A stretch of 64,000 nt of DNA. It comes from Thalassospira lucentensis. GTDB taxonomy: Bacteria; Pseudomonadota; Alphaproteobacteria; Rhodospirillales; Thalassospiraceae. Below the pieces are notes generated by a model. The model saw nothing but the letters and a program-made list of their open reading frames with translations, made no database searches and was not told the DNA's origin. The stretch spans positions 464,423 to 528,422 of the forward strand of contig NZ_LPVY01000021.1 of assembly GCF_001613805.1 (NCBI RefSeq), written 5' to 3'. A program made the position numbers and the translations under genes. Of this stretch, positions 62,233 to 64,000 are shown one piece after another; position 1 is the first letter of the stretch, and each line of letters opens with the position of its first letter.

Positions 62233-62844
62233 GTGGCGGGAGGAACAGCCATCAAAGCCGAATTTCTCATCGTGATGGGTGTCAGCGGATCGGGCAAAAC
62301 CGAGGTCGCGCAACGCCTTGCCAACGCCTGCAATGGTGTGTGGCTTGACGCAGACGATTATCATCCTCCGCAAAATGTCGAAAACATGCGTAACGGCATG
62401 CCGCTAAATGACGAGATGCGCTGGCCTTGGCTGGCGTCGCTCAGTGCGGCGGCCAAACAGGCCGCACTTGGAATTGATACCGGTTCCGTCACGCCGAAAA
62501 TCTTTATCGCCTGCTCGGCACTGAAACGGCGTTATCGCGATTTTCTGCGGGACCATATGGAACCTGCAACATTCGTTTTTCTGGACGGTTCGCGCGAAGT
62601 GATCCGGTCCCGGCTGGATCGCCGGGTCGGCCATTTCATGCCGCCCGGATTGCTTGACAGTCAGTTGGCCGATCTCGAACCGCTGGGGCCGGACGAGATC
62701 AGCGTGACTGTTTCCATCGACGCCCCGATTGAAGCCGTGGTTTCGGCCATTGCTGCGCGTCTTGCAGCAGGCGAAATCGACAGTCCATCCACCAAAACGC
62801 ATAAGACCGCCGGAAAACCGGTAACCCAGGGAGAAGACAAATGA
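62233..62844 (+). CDS. gntK: GntK, gluconokinase, start unclear
   Basis: The enzyme makes 6-phosphogluconate. P-loop VMGVSGSGKTEVAQ, the LDADDYHPPQNVENMRNGMPLND segment and the RVGHFMPPGLLDSQLADLE lid are all present; 203 residues from the GTG at 62233. An ideal GGGAGG ribosome site (62238-62243) is inside this frame, seven bases before an ATC (62251), and initiation there would give the N-terminus of usual gluconokinases (KAEFLIVMGVSGSGKT). No ATG exists in that position; the next ATG (62275) is inside the P-loop strand. Its stop overlaps dctP in an ATGA. Confidence 0.93.
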   Translation: MAGGTAIKAEFLIVMGVSGSGKTEVAQRLANACNGVWLDADDYHPPQNVENMRNGMPLNDEMRWPWLASLSAAAKQAALGIDTGSVTPKIFIACSALKRRYRDFLRDHMEPATFVFLDGSREVIRSRLDRRVGHFMPPGLLDSQLADLEPLGPDEISVTVSIDAPIEAVVSAIAARLAAGEIDSPSTKTHKTAGKPVTQGEDK

Positions 62845-63869
62845 CCCTATCGTTCAAGACACTCGCCGGAACCGCACTTGCCGCCAGCCTGATGATGGCA
62901 TCGCCGCTGGCCGCAAATGCACAGGAATTCACCCTTAAAGTCCAGTCAAGCGATGCGGCCGGTGTGCCGAACTTCGTCATCGAACAGGAATGGGCCGCAC
63001 GCGTTGGCAAAATGTCGGGCGGACGTATTGCTGTTGAAATGCTTCCGGTCAACTCGGTCGTCGAACATGCCGAAACCCAGGACGCGATTGCCGCAGGCAT
63101 CATCGATGGTCACATCACCGACACCAGCTATTTCACCGGCAAGGACCCGGCATTCGGCCTGATCGCCAACCCGGTTGGCGCATGGTCGGCACCGTCCGAA
63201 ATGCTGCGTTTCGTCGAATATGGCGGCGGCAAGGAACTGATGAATGAAATGCTTGAACCCTATGGTCTGCATTTCATCGGGGCTGTAACCCCGGGTCTGG
63301 AAGCATTCGTTTCGTCCAAGCCACTTGACGGTGTTGCCGATCTTAAAGGCCTTAAAATGCGCGCCCCCGAAGGCATGGTGCAGGAAGTCTTTGCCGCGGC
63401 CGGTGCGTCGCCGGTGAACATTCCGCAGTCCGAAGTTTTCACATCCCTTGATAAAAAAGTGATTGATGCCGCGGATGCGACCGTATTCTCGACCAACCAG
63501 GCAATGGGCCTGCACGATGTTGCCAAACATCCGGTCTATCCGGGCTTCCATTCCATGCCGATGCTTGAAGTTTCGGTCAACAAGGCGAAATGGGATTCAA
63601 TGCCCGAAGACCTTCAGACCATCCTTGAGGTTTCGGTCCGCGATATGGCGCGCGACATGGACGCACAGCTTGCGATGAAAGACATGGAAGCCGTTGCCAA
63701 GGCACGTGCCGAGGGCGGTGTGACCATCCACAACTGGTCGGCCGAGGAGCGCAACAAATTCCGTAAAATCGCCACCAGCCAGTGGGAAAAAGTCGCCGGT
63801 CGTTCGGAAAATGCCCAGAAGGTTTATGATACACTGATCAAGTATCTGACCGCGCAAGGCATGATCTGA
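62841..63869 (+). CDS. TRAP transporter DctP-type solute-binding protein
   Basis: A 342-residue periplasmic protein with signal peptide (MTLSFKTLAGTALAASLMMASPLAANA), DctP-like core including the GLKMRAPEGMVQEVFAAAGASPVNIPQSEVFTSL motif with the Arg that binds substrate carboxylates, and a C-terminal helix. Cotranslated with gntK, so gluconate or a related sugar acid is the likely ligand. The membrane subunits should follow beyond the window. Confidence 0.93.
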   Translation: MTLSFKTLAGTALAASLMMASPLAANAQEFTLKVQSSDAAGVPNFVIEQEWAARVGKMSGGRIAVEMLPVNSVVEHAETQDAIAAGIIDGHITDTSYFTGKDPAFGLIANPVGAWSAPSEMLRFVEYGGGKELMNEMLEPYGLHFIGAVTPGLEAFVSSKPLDGVADLKGLKMRAPEGMVQEVFAAAGASPVNIPQSEVFTSLDKKVIDAADATVFSTNQAMGLHDVAKHPVYPGFHSMPMLEVSVNKAKWDSMPEDLQTILEVSVRDMARDMDAQLAMKDMEAVAKARAEGGVTIHNWSAEERNKFRKIATSQWEKVAGRSENAQKVYDTLIKYLTAQGMI

Positions 63870-63910
63870 TTGTGACCGCACGGTCATAGGATCACGGCAA
63901 AATAAACCCT

Positions 63911-63949
63911 GTCACCGGCGGTGCCCGGCCTTTCGGGCCCGCCGGTGAC
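63911..63949 (+). repeat. GC-rich hairpin after dctP
   Basis: GTCACCGGCGG (63911-63921) pairs with CCGCCGGTGAC (63939-63949) and a second stem GCCCG/CGGGC continues inside, giving 16 paired bases without a T-run. As in other TRAP and ABC operons, it could stabilise the dctP mRNA or weaken read-through to the membrane subunits. Confidence 0.75.
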
Positions 63950-64000
63950 AAGCTGATACAATCCGGCCAAGCCCGATATAAGAGACGATATGGGGCGATG
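63950..64000 (+). other. Window end, probable start of the next TRAP gene region
   Basis: The last 51 bases hold no finished feature; a following small TRAP subunit gene would be expected to begin here or just outside. Confidence 0.3.

Noticed and set aside
1..64000. tRNA genes, CRISPR arrays, prophage, insertion sequences
   Set aside because: None was found on either strand.

Overview
The window reads as chromosomal DNA of a motile alphaproteobacterium of the Rhodospirillales, most like Thalassospira. Supporting signs are a CtrA/ChpT cell-cycle phosphorelay beside flagellar and chemotaxis genes, GANTC (CcrM-type) sites in the ctrA promoter, TRAP and TSUP transporters and moderately GC-rich codon use. 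The genus is inferred from gene content and style, not from a marker search. No tRNA, rRNA, IS element, prophage or CRISPR array was seen.

Layout. 1-5.2 kb: end of a flagellar export operon (flhA, flhF, flhG, a FliK-like repeat-poor/linker-rich protein). 5.3-11.4 kb: a QueF-like T-fold protein, a 2OG-Fe(II) dioxygenase, the ynjBCD ABC importer, a TerC-family membrane protein with a YbaK deacylase. 11.4-22.1 kb: fliI-fliJ, ctrA, the cheA-cheW-cheY-cheB-cheR operon (large CheA with receiver domain, CheB and CheR with long low-complexity segments) and chpT. 22.4-33.2 kb: small conserved proteins, moaA, an FAD monooxygenase, a GIY-YIG protein, bolA, rarD, grxD, an MscS-type channel, rpsD and trmJ.

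33.2-38.4 kb holds the most notable system: a sigma-54 type -24/-12 promoter placed directly before a guanidine-I (ykkC) riboswitch, then a TauABC-like ABC importer, a ureohydrolase with guanidine-hydrolase features, and a protein whose N-terminus is almost half histidine. Together they suggest nitrogen-controlled, guanidine-sensing uptake and hydrolysis of guanidine, with a His-rich protein as the candidate metal (nickel) donor in place of HypA/HypB-type partners.

38.5-52.6 kb: cimA, FrnE/DsbA-like and LysE proteins, a Tat-exported aldo/keto reductase with a small membrane partner, a merR/carboxymuconolactone decarboxylase-like pair, cysS, gltX, nadE, and a three-gene unit pairing a stand-alone YbjQ protein with a YbjQ-M48 peptidase fusion. 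52.6-57.9 kb is a visibly AT-richer island for surface glycan modification (GtrB-like glycosyltransferase, AsnB, GtrA-like flippase, a GT-C-like membrane protein), probably acquired by transfer. 57.9-64 kb: class II DAHP synthase, a TSUP transporter, an IMPACT-family protein, and a gluconate-type module (gntR, double operator, gntK, TRAP dctP) that runs off the window end.
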